Shown piece after piece: positions 26,358-33,935 of a stretch of 33,935 nucleotides of DNA. Below the pieces are notes generated by a model. The model was not told the DNA's origin. It saw only the letters and a list, made by a program, of their open reading frames with translations, and did no database searches. Both the position numbers and the translations under genes were made by a program. Each line of letters starts with the position of its first letter. Positions within the stretch are counted from its first letter, which is position 1. Location of the stretch: the NCBI GenBank assembly GCA_003171315.1, contig PMYE01000150.1, positions 1-33,935 of the forward strand, read 5' to 3'. The stretch is from Acidobacteriaceae bacterium (lineage in GTDB: Bacteria; Acidobacteriota; Terriglobia; Terriglobales; Acidobacteriaceae).

Positions 26358-28982
26358 ATGGCCATCCGTTGGGACAAATTCACCGTCAAGTCGCAGCAGG
26401 CGATGCAGCAGGCGCAGTCGCACGCCGCGGAGCTCGGCAACCCCGAGCTCGAGCCTGTGCATCTATTGCTCGCGCTCATTGAGGACCGCGAAGGCGTCAT
26501 TCCCGCCGTGCTCGAAAAGATCGGTGTGCCCATCGAGCGGCTGGAAAGCGATCTGCATCAGATCGAGGAGAAACTGCCCCGCGTAGCAGGCGCGGCCACG
26601 CAACCGGGCCTCAGCCAGACACTGAACAAGGCTCTCGAACAGGCATTTCGCGAGGCGGCGAACTTCAAGGACGAGTACGTTTCTACCGAGCACTTGTTGC
26701 TGGGCATCGCGCACCTCAAAGGCGATGCCGCGCGCGGCGCACTCGTCGCCCACGGCGCAACCCACGAAGCTATTTTGCAGGCGCTCACCGCCGTCCGCGG
26801 TTCGCAGCGCGTCACCGATCAGAATCCGGAAGGCAAGTTCCAGGCTCTCGAAAAATACGCCAAGGATCTTACCGATCTTGCCCGCCGCGGCAAGCTCGAT
26901 CCCGTCATCGGCCGCGACGAGGAGATTCGCCGCGTCGTCCAGGTGCTTAGCCGGCGCACCAAGAACAATCCCGTCCTCATCGGCGAGCCCGGCGTAGGCA
27001 AAACTGCCATCGTCGAGGGCCTCGCCCGCCGCATAGTCTCCGGAGACGTGCCCGAGAGCCTGCGCGACAAGCGCGTCATTGCGCTCGACCTGGGCTCCAT
27101 GCTCGCCGGCGCCAAATACCGCGGCGAGTTTGAGGACCGCCTCAAAGCCGTCCTCAAAGAAATCGAGGAATCGCAGGGCCAGGTCGTGCTCTTCATCGAC
27201 GAGTTGCACACGCTCGTGGGCGCAGGGGCGGCCGAGGGCGCCATTGACGCCAGCAACATGCTCAAGCCGGCCCTCGCGCGCGGCGAACTGCGCGCCATTG
27301 GCGCAACCACGCTGAACGAGTATCGCAAATACATCGAGAAGGACAAGGCCCTCGAGCGCCGCTTCCAGATCGTTTACGTCGGCGAGCCCAACGTCGAGGA
27401 TACGATCGCCATTCTGCGCGGACTCAAGGACCGCTACGAGCAGCACCACAACGTGCGCATCAAGGATTCGGCCATCGTCGCCGCGGCCACGCTTTCGCAC
27501 CGCTACATCAGCGACCGCTTTTTGCCCGACAAGGCCATCGACCTGGTCGACGAGGCCGCCGCGTCTCTCGCCATCCAAATTGGCTCCGTGCCCACCGAGA
27601 TCGATCAGTTGGAACGCCAGGCTACCTCGCTCGAAATCGAGCGCGCCGCGCTGAAACGCGAAACCGACGCCAACAGCAAGGAGCGGATGTCGGAGGTGGA
27701 GCGGATTCTCTCCGGGACAAAGGAAAAAATCACGGCCCTGCGCGCGCGCTGGACCAAGGAACGCGAGGCCATCAACCGCATCGGCGACCTCAAAAAGAAG
27801 ATCGAAGCTCTGCGTTTCGAGGCCGAGGAGCAGACCCGCAAGGGCCAGCTCGACCGCGCCGCGCAGATCCAGTACGGCGAACTGCCCAAGCTCGAAGCCG
27901 AGCTGAAGAAGCTCGACGCCGCCCAGGACGGCAAGTCCGGCGCCGCGCGCATGTTAAAGGAGGAGGTCGACGAGGAGGACATCGCCAAAATCGTCGGCAA
28001 GTGGACGGGCATTCCCGTCTCGCGCATGTTGGAGGGCGAGGTAAAGAAGCTTGTCCAGATGGAAGACCGCTTGCGTGAGCGCGTCGTCGGCCAGGATGCG
28101 GCGCTCTCGACCGTCGCCAACGCCATTCGCCGCTCCCGCGCCGGCTTGAGCGATCCCAAGCGCCCCATCGGTTCTTTTATTTTTCTTGGGCCCACAGGCG
28201 TGGGTAAGACTGAAACCGCCCGCGCTCTCGCCGAGTTTCTCTTCGACGACGAGCAGGCCATGGTGCGCATCGACATGAGCGAGTACATGGAAAAACACGC
28301 CGTGGCTCGTCTCATCGGTGCGCCGCCGGGGTATGTCGGATATGACGAGGGCGGCCAGCTCACTGAGGCCATCCATCGTCGCCCCTACGCGGTTATCCTC
28401 TTCGACGAAATCGAGAAGGCGCACCCCGATGTATTCAACGTCCTGCTGCAGGTGATGGACGATGGCCGCCTGACCGACGCGAAGGGCCGGACAGTTGATT
28501 TTAAGAACACGGTGCTCATCATGACTTCGAACCTGGGGTCGGCGATGCTCACCGCCGACGTGCTCAAGACCGAGCACGACTACGACATTGCGCGCGAAAG
28601 CGTGATGAAGGTTCTGCGCGAGCACTTCCGTCCGGAGTTCCTCAACCGCGTGGACGATATCGTCATCTACCGTCCGCTGGGCAACGCGCAGTTGAGCAAG
28701 ATCCTCGACATGCGGCTGAACGATATCCGCAAGCTGCTCGAAGACCGTGCCATCTCCATCGAGCTGACCGAACCGGCGCGGCAGTTGATTCTCAAGTCCG
28801 GCTCCGATGCCGCCTACGGCGCGCGGCCGCTCAAGCGCGCGCTGCAACGTATGGTCCAGGACCCTCTGGCGATGAAGATCCTCGATGGCGAAGTCCTGCA
28901 CGGCGCGCACGTCCGTATCGACGTCGACCGCAGATCGAACCAGTTGGTCTTCGAACCCATGGGGCGGGAAGCGATGGCGTAA
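26358..28982 (+). CDS. clpB: Disaggregase ClpB
   Basis: A Hsp100 AAA+ ATPase of 874 residues that threads aggregated proteins through its hexamer together with DnaK. The N-domain (two Clp_N repeats) is at about 1-150. NBD1 has Walker A GEPGVGKT at 209-216 and Walker [10 protein letters not shown]. The long coiled-coil middle domain around 410-530 (the MD that sets ClpB apart from ClpA/ClpC) is Lys/Glu-rich. NBD2 has Walker A GPTGVGKT at 611-618 and [11 protein letters not shown], and the C-terminal domain follows. No ClpP-binding tripeptide loop is apparent. The Shine-Dalgarno TAGGAG is the last heptad of a repeat array and would be buried if the 33-bp inverted repeat folds in RNA. Confidence 0.97.
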   Translation: MAIRWDKFTVKSQQAMQQAQSHAAELGNPELEPVHLLLALIEDREGVIPAVLEKIGVPIERLESDLHQIEEKLPRVAGAATQPGLSQTLNKALEQAFREAANFKDEYVSTEHLLLGIAHLKGDAARGALVAHGATHEAILQALTAVRGSQRVTDQNPEGKFQALEKYAKDLTDLARRGKLDPVIGRDEEIRRVVQVLSRRTKNNPVLIGEPGVGKTAIVEGLARRIVSGDVPESLRDKRVIALDLGSMLAGAKYRGEFEDRLKAVLKEIEESQGQVVLFIDELHTLVGAGAAEGAIDASNMLKPALARGELRAIGATTLNEYRKYIEKDKALERRFQIVYVGEPNVEDTIAILRGLKDRYEQHHNVRIKDSAIVAAATLSHRYISDRFLPDKAIDLVDEAAASLAIQIGSVPTEIDQLERQATSLEIERAALKRETDANSKERMSEVERILSGTKEKITALRARWTKEREAINRIGDLKKKIEALRFEAEEQTRKGQLDRAAQIQYGELPKLEAELKKLDAAQDGKSGAARMLKEEVDEEDIAKIVGKWTGIPVSRMLEGEVKKLVQMEDRLRERVVGQDAALSTVANAIRRSRAGLSDPKRPIGSFIFLGPTGVGKTETARALAEFLFDDEQAMVRIDMSEYMEKHAVARLIGAPPGYVGYDEGGQLTEAIHRRPYAVILFDEIEKAHPDVFNVLLQVMDDGRLTDAKGRTVDFKNTVLIMTSNLGSAMLTADVLKTEHDYDIARESVMKVLREHFRPEFLNRVDDIVIYRPLGNAQLSKILDMRLNDIRKLLEDRAISIELTEPARQLILKSGSDAAYGARPLKRALQRMVQDPLAMKILDGEVLHGAHVRIDVDRRSNQLVFEPMGREAMA

Positions 28983-29014
28983 GAACATCGAGTCGGCAAG
29001 GCAACCAAAGTACA

Positions 29015-29049
29015 TCAGGCTCCGTTTCCACGGAGCCTGATCTGTCTTT
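29015..29049 (+). terminator. Terminator after clpB
   Basis: ATCAGGCTCCGT (29015-29026), TTCC, ACGGAGCCTGAT (29031-29042) is a perfect 12-bp hairpin followed by CTGTCTT, a weak T tract. It may also stop transcription of the convergent mutS2 gene. Confidence 0.75.
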
Positions 29050-29057
29050 AGCGACGT

Positions 29058-31529
29058 CTACTGCCGCAGCTCCACCAGCGTCGCGCCCTGCCCGCCCTCG
29101 TTTTGCGGGGCCTCTTCAATTCCCGCCACGTGGGGATGGTTCTTCAAAAATTCTCGGACGCCGCGGCGCAAAATACCGGCCCCGTGGCCGTGAATCACTC
29201 GTACGCGCTCGAGCCCGGCCAGGAATGCGCGGTCGAGGTATTTTTCTAATTCGCCGGTCGCTTCGTCCACCGTACGGCCGATAAGGTTGATCTCCGCGCG
29301 CATCTCGTCGGTGTTCGCGCTGGTCACGGAGACGTGCACGCCCTTCTGCCTGCGCGCCGCCGCGAGTGGATCTTGGCCGTCGGGGGCCTGAGGCGCCACC
29401 GAACGCACCACCTCGGCAATGTCATCTCTCTTTACCCGCATCTTGATTGGTCCGAGCGCCACTTCGAACAAGTCCTTTTCAACCTCGCGCTGGACCGTGG
29501 TGACTTTGCCCATGGATTTAAGGCGCACTTGGTCACCCGGAGCGATGTGGCGCAGCAGATGCGGTTGCGCGTTGGCGTCGCCCTGATCCGCGCCGGTGCG
29601 ATGCGCCACAACCGTCTGATTGAAGCTCTCCTGAAACTCGCGCCGCAGCCGGTTGATGCGCCGTTCCGCTTCCTTTGACAATTTTTGTTGCGCCACGCGG
29701 TCGTCGACCGCGCGCACGTTCTCCCGCATCTGGAACTCGAAGTCCCTGAGCAGCGAGGCCAGCTTGCCTTCGAGCTCGCGCACGCGGTTGCGCACCTCCA
29801 CGTCGCCTTCGCGTTCCAGCTTCTTCCGCTCCTGGTTCAGCGCGTACTGCTGCTCGCGTGCCGCCTTGCGCTCGACCTCGAGCTGCGCCAGATCCTCATG
29901 CAGCTTGTCGAGGAACCTGGAGATATCGGCCTGCTGCGAGCCCAACCGCTCGCGCGCGTCGGCAATGATCGCAACATTCAGCCCCAGCCGCTCCGCCGTC
30001 TGAATGCCGGCCGAAGCGCCTGGCACGCCGAAATGAAAGTGGTAGTTAGGAACCAGCGTCTTCTCATCCACGCCCGCAGCAACATTGCGCACCCCGCGTG
30101 TGTTGGCCGCATAGACCTTGAGCGAGGTGTGGTGCGTCGAAATCAGCGCCCACGCCCCGGCATTCAAGAAGTGATGCGCCACGGCCACGGCCAGCGCCGC
30201 GCCCTCTTCGGGATCGGTCGACGAGCCCAGTTCATCAAGCAGCACCAGCGAGCGCGCATCCGCCAGCCGCGACAGCCGGTCGAGATTCATGATGTGCGCG
30301 GAGAACGTGGAAAGCGCCGCCTCGATCGACTGCGCGTCGCCGATATCGGCGAGAAACGCGGTGAAGACAGGAAAGCTTGCGGCCGCGGCGGGCACCGGAA
30401 TCCCCGCCTGCGCCATCATCGCCAGCAGCGCCACGGTCTTGAGCGCCACGCTTTTGCCGCCGGTGTTTGGCCCGCTGATGATGAGCTGGCGTTCGTCCGC
30501 CGTCAGCTCCAGCACGAGCGGAACGATCTTTCCTCCCGTCGCCCGCAACCTTTTCTCCAGCAGCGGATGCCGCCCACCCTCGACCTGCAACAACTCTTGT
30601 CCAAAACCAGGAGAAACGCAATCGAACTCCCGCGCGAATCGCGCCCGCGCCAGCAGGCTATCGACGAGGGCCAGCACGCGCGCGCCCTCGACCAGGCTGT
30701 GCGCGTAGCCCGCAACCTGCCGGGTAAGCGCGACAAAGATGCGGTGAATCTCCTCCTGTTCTTCCTCGATCAGCCGCACCAGCTCGTTGTTCTGCTCGAT
30801 GGTTTCGAGCGGCTCGACGTAGACCGTCTGTCCCGAGGAGCTCGCCCCATGGATCACGCCGGTGACGCTGCGCTTGAGCTCCGCGCGCACGGGAATCACG
30901 AAACGCTCGCCGCGAATGGTGATGAGATCGTCCTGCGTGGCGCCTTCTCCCGAGAGCTTGCGCAATGCCGAGCGCAAACTCTCTTCAATGAGCTTCTGTT
31001 GCCGCTCCTGCTCGCGGCGAATGCGTTTCAACTCGGGCGAGGCATCGTCGGCCAACGAGCCGTCGGGCTGGATCTTGCGCTCGATGGACTCAGCCAACGG
31101 CCGCAGACTTGTCGTCAGCGCCACCGAACGCTCCGACAGCCCCGGCAACTTGCCGACCAGCCGCGCCGGCGGCTCGCGCAGCAGCGCCTGCCACGCTGCC
31201 ACATCGTTGGCGAGACGCGCCACAGCTTGCAGCTCGCCGGCTTCCAACGCCGCGCCGGCGATTTGCGACTTGGCTGCCAGTTGCGTGGGATCGAACAGGC
31301 CCCCCAATGGGATCGAGACCTGTTCTTCCAGGAGCAGGCGCACCTCTGCGGCAAGCTGGTGCTGACGGCCGATCCAATCTTCGTCGATGGAGGGGTGCAG
31401 CGCGAGGACCGCCTCGCGGCCTACCGGCGACGCGGCGAAACCGGCAACCAACACCAAAAGCGGCTGCCACTCGAGCGCGGCAAGATCGGCGTGTTCCACG
31501 GGCGACGGAATGGGATCAAGGAGCGGCAT
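29058..31529 (-). CDS. mutS2: Endonuclease MutS2
   Basis: An 823-residue MutS2 protein. It lacks the mismatch-recognition domain of MutS and acts on branched DNA (suppressing recombination) or on stalled, collided ribosomes. Walker A is GPNTGGKS (353-360) and Walker B LVLLDELGSSTDPEEG, with the signature Ser-Thr-His block after it (LISTHHTSLKVYAANT). A long coiled coil rich in Glu, Arg and Gln runs from about 520 to 640. It ends in a Smr nuclease domain (INLIGRTVDEATGELEKYLD, then RVIHGHGAGILRRGVREFL). GEGATQDDLITIRGERFVIPV is the usual core. The Smr motif reads LIGR rather than DLRG, a variation near the metal site. The ribosome site is weak (GAAG). Confidence 0.96.
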   Translation of the reverse strand: MPLLDPIPSPVEHADLAALEWQPLLVLVAGFAASPVGREAVLALHPSIDEDWIGRQHQLAAEVRLLLEEQVSIPLGGLFDPTQLAAKSQIAGAALEAGELQAVARLANDVAAWQALLREPPARLVGKLPGLSERSVALTTSLRPLAESIERKIQPDGSLADDASPELKRIRREQERQQKLIEESLRSALRKLSGEGATQDDLITIRGERFVIPVRAELKRSVTGVIHGASSSGQTVYVEPLETIEQNNELVRLIEEEQEEIHRIFVALTRQVAGYAHSLVEGARVLALVDSLLARARFAREFDCVSPGFGQELLQVEGGRHPLLEKRLRATGGKIVPLVLELTADERQLIISGPNTGGKSVALKTVALLAMMAQAGIPVPAAAASFPVFTAFLADIGDAQSIEAALSTFSAHIMNLDRLSRLADARSLVLLDELGSSTDPEEGAALAVAVAHHFLNAGAWALISTHHTSLKVYAANTRGVRNVAAGVDEKTLVPNYHFHFGVPGASAGIQTAERLGLNVAIIADARERLGSQQADISRFLDKLHEDLAQLEVERKAAREQQYALNQERKKLEREGDVEVRNRVRELEGKLASLLRDFEFQMRENVRAVDDRVAQQKLSKEAERRINRLRREFQESFNQTVVAHRTGADQGDANAQPHLLRHIAPGDQVRLKSMGKVTTVQREVEKDLFEVALGPIKMRVKRDDIAEVVRSVAPQAPDGQDPLAAARRQKGVHVSVTSANTDEMRAEINLIGRTVDEATGELEKYLDRAFLAGLERVRVIHGHGAGILRRGVREFLKNHPHVAGIEEAPQNEGGQGATLVELRQ

Positions 31530-31570
31530 CTTCAGGAACTATGGTAGCGTTCCGGGGGCTTGATCCGGCG

Positions 31571-32290
31571 TTATCGGTCCGCCTTTGCACCGGCAGCCGC
31601 CATTCGTGTCGCGCGGCTCAGCGCGGCTCTGGCCAGCAGTCGTGTGGAATCCAGCGTTGGCAGCGGGGAATTCTTATCGTTCATGATCAGCGGAATCTCC
31701 GTACAGCCCAGGATCACGGCGTCGCAGCCTTCCGCCTTCATCCGACCGATGATGCGGTGTAACGCAGTCACCGCTTCGGGTCTGAAGATGCCATGCGTCA
31801 GCTCGTCCATGATGATGTGGTGCATCGCGCCGCGCTCGTCTTCATCGGGACGCATGAACTCCAGCCCCCGCGCCGCGAGCTTTTCTGGATAAATCCCGCT
31901 CTCCACAAGCCAGCGGGTGCCGGTCAGCGCCAGGCGTTTGTAGCCGCGCGCAGCGGCCTCGGCGGCAACCACCTCGGCAATGTGCATCCACGGCAAAGGC
32001 AAGCGTTGCTCGATATACGGCAATGCCTCATGGATGGTGTTATCCGGGCAGATCAGAAAGTCCGCGCCCGCCTTCGCCAGCTTGTTGGCCGAAGCCAGCA
32101 TCAGCTCTCCCACGCCCCGCCAGTCCGTGCGATCAAACAGCTTCGTATACTCGGCGTACGGCGGCGTATGCATGGTGATCTCTGGATGCGTATGAGAACC
32201 AAAAACCTGCGCGCCCTCGGCGCAGATCGTCCGATAGCAAAGCGCTGCGCCTTCTGAGGTGCAGGCAACAATTCCTATGTGGCCAGGCAT
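31571..32290 (-). CDS. Aspartate/glutamate racemase family protein
   Basis: A 239-residue two-domain racemase fold. The second catalytic Cys is in VILGCTEIPLIM. The first motif reads FLICPDNTIHEALPYI, with the Cys three places before the Asn-Thr pair, unlike the usual Cys-Asn-Thr. It may belong to a distinct subgroup with a different substrate or relaxed mechanism. MPGHIGIVACTSEGAALCYRTI is the N-terminal strand-loop. ATG 32290 has no Shine-Dalgarno but a perfect TATAAT six bases before it, so the mRNA is probably leaderless. An upstream in-frame extension overlaps the next gene and is rejected. Confidence 0.85.
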   Translation of the reverse strand: MPGHIGIVACTSEGAALCYRTICAEGAQVFGSHTHPEITMHTPPYAEYTKLFDRTDWRGVGELMLASANKLAKAGADFLICPDNTIHEALPYIEQRLPLPWMHIAEVVAAEAAARGYKRLALTGTRWLVESGIYPEKLAARGLEFMRPDEDERGAMHHIIMDELTHGIFRPEAVTALHRIIGRMKAEGCDAVILGCTEIPLIMNDKNSPLPTLDSTRLLARAALSRATRMAAAGAKADR

Positions 32291-32296
32291 GACTCG

Positions 32297-32302
32297 ATTA
32301 TA
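32297..32302 (-). promoter_or_regulatory. -10 box of the racemase gene (leaderless start)
   Basis: TATAAT on the minus strand at 32302-32297, followed by six bases and then ATG. No good -35 box is visible at 16-18 bases. The spacing puts the transcription start at the A of the start codon. Confidence 0.5.
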
Positions 32303-32322
32303 GAAGGGAGCGCTGCGCGGGA

Positions 32323-32637
32323 TTATTTTGTCGCGGAGCCGGTCGCCGCCGCGGGAGCGGCAGGGCTGGCCGCGCCGCTTTCTCCTCCGCTCGCGGTCTT
32401 GACTTCCGACTTCGTCTCCGGCTTCGCAGCCGGCGGCGCCGGCCTTCCACCCGAGCCGCTGCTCTTTGCGGCGTAATCGTTCACGTACCAACCCGAGCCC
32501 TTGAAATTCAGTCCGGGCGCAGTCAGGAGGCGCTCCAGCACGCCGCCGCACTTTGGGCATTCCTTTTCGGGTTTGGCGCTAAAGCGTTGGATTTTTTCGA
32601 AGCCATAGCCGCACTGCGTGCAGCGATACGGATACAT
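32323..32637 (-). CDS. FmdB-family zinc-ribbon protein with low-complexity tail
   Basis: A 104-residue protein. The first ~40 residues are an FmdB/CxxC zinc ribbon (MYPYRCTQCGYGFEKIQRF, then ECPKCGGVLERLLTAPGLNFKGSGWYVNDY). The rest is a Pro/Ala/Ser/Gly-rich, Lys-dotted disordered tail. Such proteins are named after a putative regulator of formamidase, but their true function is unclear. ATG 32637 is chosen because the family starts MP-Y-x-Y; AGGA lies eleven bases upstream. Confidence 0.85.
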   Translation of the reverse strand: MYPYRCTQCGYGFEKIQRFSAKPEKECPKCGGVLERLLTAPGLNFKGSGWYVNDYAAKSSGSGGRPAPPAAKPETKSEVKTASGGESGAASPAAPAAATGSATK

Positions 32638-32761
32638 TGGCAAGGTTCCTGCCCCCTCGGCAAGGAGTGATTCACACACTCTATTGTACCGGGAGGGCGG
32701 CGAATCCTGAGCAACACTCGCCGCCCTCGCCGCATGCCGCAGGGATTGGGAAAACCGGCCC

Positions 32762-33304
32762 TCAATGCACCATGATGGGCACCGAGGCGCTGACATGTTC
32801 CCACGCCAGCGTCAGCGTGCCCTTACCGCCGCCATCGTCGCTGACCGTGTACTTCAGATCTTCCACCTGCGCCGGTGGTTCGGACATGTGCATCTTCACC
32901 CTTCCCAGGTCCTGCGCGGCGTCGTAGGCAAGCCCCCACTCACCGGTCGCCTTGCTCACGATCAGAACCCAATGCGCGGGGTCGGAGATATCGACAAACA
33001 GCGTGTAGGCGCCGGCAGGAACATTCAGGTCACCGATGGTCAAGTCGGCATCGGTCTTCAGCGTCGTAGCGGCATTCGCGCCCGCGCGCCAGACTGGGTA
33101 GTGCGGGTCGTGACTGATGAGCCCATCTTTGGTGAAGATGTGGCCCTCGCGGCCTCTCACGCGTGGCGAGCTGTAGGTAATGGTGATGGATTTACCGGCG
33201 ATGGCCGCCGTTTCCTTGGCCGGCGGACTGAGCGGCGGTTTTGGCTGGGCAAACAGAGTGGTTGCGGCAAACAACAAACCCGTACATACCAAAACATGTT
33301 TCAT
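32762..33304 (-). CDS. DUF2911 secreted protein
   Basis: A 180-residue protein with a signal peptide (MKHVLVCTGLLFAATTLFAQ). SITITYSSPRVRGREGHIF, HYPVWRAGANAATTLKTDADLTIGDLNVPAGAYTLFVDI and the closing KGTLTLAWEHVSASVPI define DUF2911, a beta-sandwich family common in Acidobacteriota and Bacteroidota with no known activity. ATG 33304 has GGAGGAG nine bases upstream. The region 33305-33541 before it holds no recognisable gene. Confidence 0.87.
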   Translation of the reverse strand: MKHVLVCTGLLFAATTLFAQPKPPLSPPAKETAAIAGKSITITYSSPRVRGREGHIFTKDGLISHDPHYPVWRAGANAATTLKTDADLTIGDLNVPAGAYTLFVDISDPAHWVLIVSKATGEWGLAYDAAQDLGRVKMHMSEPPAQVEDLKYTVSDDGGGKGTLTLAWEHVSASVPIMVH

Positions 33305-33541
33305 TGGGATGTTTCTCCTCCGGGCAGAGCCTTGTCTCTTGCGGCATGGCCCGACGCGATGATTGTCGCACCGCACCGCCAGGTTTCGGAAGCCGTCTGT
33401 TGGAAAACCCTGCTACGGTGCGCCGGAAGAAGGGGCATGGCTGACAGCCGCAATGACACTTCGGCAGGGGCGGGACGGTAGTTTCCCGGCCTCAAAACGA
33501 GACCGGGGGCGCCCCATTTGGCGTACACCGTTCGTGGCGGG

Positions 33542-33793
33542 CTAGTTTTCGCAGAAGGAGCCGGGGCAGCAGGCGCCGTCCATGCCGCAGCAGGGCGAGC
33601 CGGAGGCGCAGGGCTGGGGCGCGCCGGCGTGACGGTGGCCGGAGCCTTTCGTGATGGCGCCAGCGCCTCCGCTGATGAGGCGGCGGACGGGCCCGCCGCA
33701 GGAGGGACAAAGCTCGAGCGCCGGGTCGGACATTTTCTGGCGCTTTTCGAAGCGGGAGGAGCAGGAGTCGCAGAGGTATTCGTAGGCGGGCAT
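33542..33793 (-). CDS. FmdB-family zinc-ribbon protein with Cys-rich tail
   Basis: An 83-residue protein. The zinc ribbon MPAYEYLCDSCSSRFEKRQKM then LCPSCGGPVRRLISGGAGAITKGSG is followed by a second Cys-rich stretch (HRHAGAPQPCASGSPCC, GACCPGSFCEN) with seven Cys and two His, enough for another metal site. The family usually has only the first part. The start is ATG 33793, because the family begins MP-YEY; an ATG at 33811 would add six residues. Confidence 0.85.
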   Translation of the reverse strand: MPAYEYLCDSCSSRFEKRQKMSDPALELCPSCGGPVRRLISGGAGAITKGSGHRHAGAPQPCASGSPCCGMDGACCPGSFCEN

Positions 33794-33830
33794 GTTTTCT
33801 CTTTGATTCATTTTACGGGCAACGAGCTTT

Positions 33831-33886
33831 GAACTGCCAGCTCTTAGCTACCAACTTTTAGCTTTTAGCTCCTAGTCTCCTGTCTC
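33831..33886. repeat. Eight heptads upstream of the Cys-rich FmdB gene
   Basis: In register: GAACTGC, CAGCTCT, TAGCTAC, CAACTTT, TAGCTTT, TAGCTCC, TAGTCTC, CTGTCTC. It lies about 40 bases before the minus-strand start at 33793. Confidence 0.82.
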
Positions 33887-33912
33887 CGAAGTTCGTATCG
33901 TAAATCCAGATA

Positions 33913-33931
33913 TCATCCTGAGCGGAGTTTG
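33913..33931. repeat. Short dispersed element, copy 2 (TCATCCTGA....AGTTTG)
   Basis: Matches 15275-15293 at 15 of 19 bases. It is cut close to the window edge, so a longer repeat may continue outside. Confidence 0.4.
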
Positions 33932-33935
33932 GCCG

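Noticed and set aside
29685-31547. 620-codon open frame on the plus strand opposite mutS2
   Set aside because: It is an antisense shadow of a strongly conserved gene in GC-rich DNA. The translation is Arg/Gln/His-rich with no domain, and there is no ribosome site.
32291-32560. N-terminal extension of the racemase to 32560
   Set aside because: It overlaps the FmdB gene in another frame and is Arg-rich with no similarity to racemases.

Overview
The window looks like chromosomal DNA of an Acidobacteriota bacterium, most likely class Terriglobia. This is inferred from the GC-rich coding style, the gene families present (DUF2911, FmdB zinc ribbons with long tails, pyruvoyl-type arginine decarboxylase) and the many short 7-bp-period repeats between genes. 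I could run no database search. There is no rRNA, tRNA, CRISPR array, transposase or phage gene. Most of the window is housekeeping sequence; the unusual signal is in the gaps between genes.

Layout. 1-2553 (+): the C-terminal part of lysyl-tRNA synthetase reads in frame into a methyltransferase, followed by a YmdB-type phosphodiesterase. 2737-9859 (-): a secreted TPR-like protein; metY-metX behind a Met/Cys-codon leader peptide and an attenuator-like hairpin; purB-ubiX; a glutaredoxin-like protein. 9920-10874 (+): two cupins. 11152-14367 (-): pyruvoyl arginine decarboxylase, aguB, aguA and tadA, which together give arginine to agmatine to N-carbamoylputrescine to putrescine, plus tRNA editing. 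14506-15182 (-): vapBC with an operator over its promoter. 15483-17919 (+): icd and mdh. 17996-21772 (-): phoU, an MFS transporter, a yeast-type cytosine deaminase homologue and a quinone oxidoreductase. 21851-22117 (+): a small orphan. 22242-25374 (-): an SDR, a beta-hydroxyacid dehydrogenase, a DUF971 protein and a TauE/SafE permease. 25690-28982 (+): hsp20 and clpB. 29058-33793 (-): mutS2, an Asp/Glu racemase, and two FmdB zinc ribbons flanking a DUF2911 lipoprotein-like or secreted protein.

Main discoveries offered. (1) Upstream of metYX there is a promoter, a 21-codon ORF whose first nine codons hold four Met and three Cys, mutually exclusive pairings, and a terminator-like hairpin. This is the layout expected of ribosome-mediated attenuation responding to Met/Cys supply. 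(2) The hsp20-clpB gap is bounded by a 33-bp inverted repeat (31 of 33 matching) whose right arm contains the clpB Shine-Dalgarno. (3) A family of degenerate heptad repeats (unit roughly YRGNNNN) sits in at least nine places. It often occurs as inverted pairs at the two ends of a gap, and it has been recruited as coding sequence (the LysS-methyltransferase linker, the permease C-terminus) and as a ribosome binding site (clpB). (4) vapB and the racemase gene appear to be transcribed as leaderless mRNAs.
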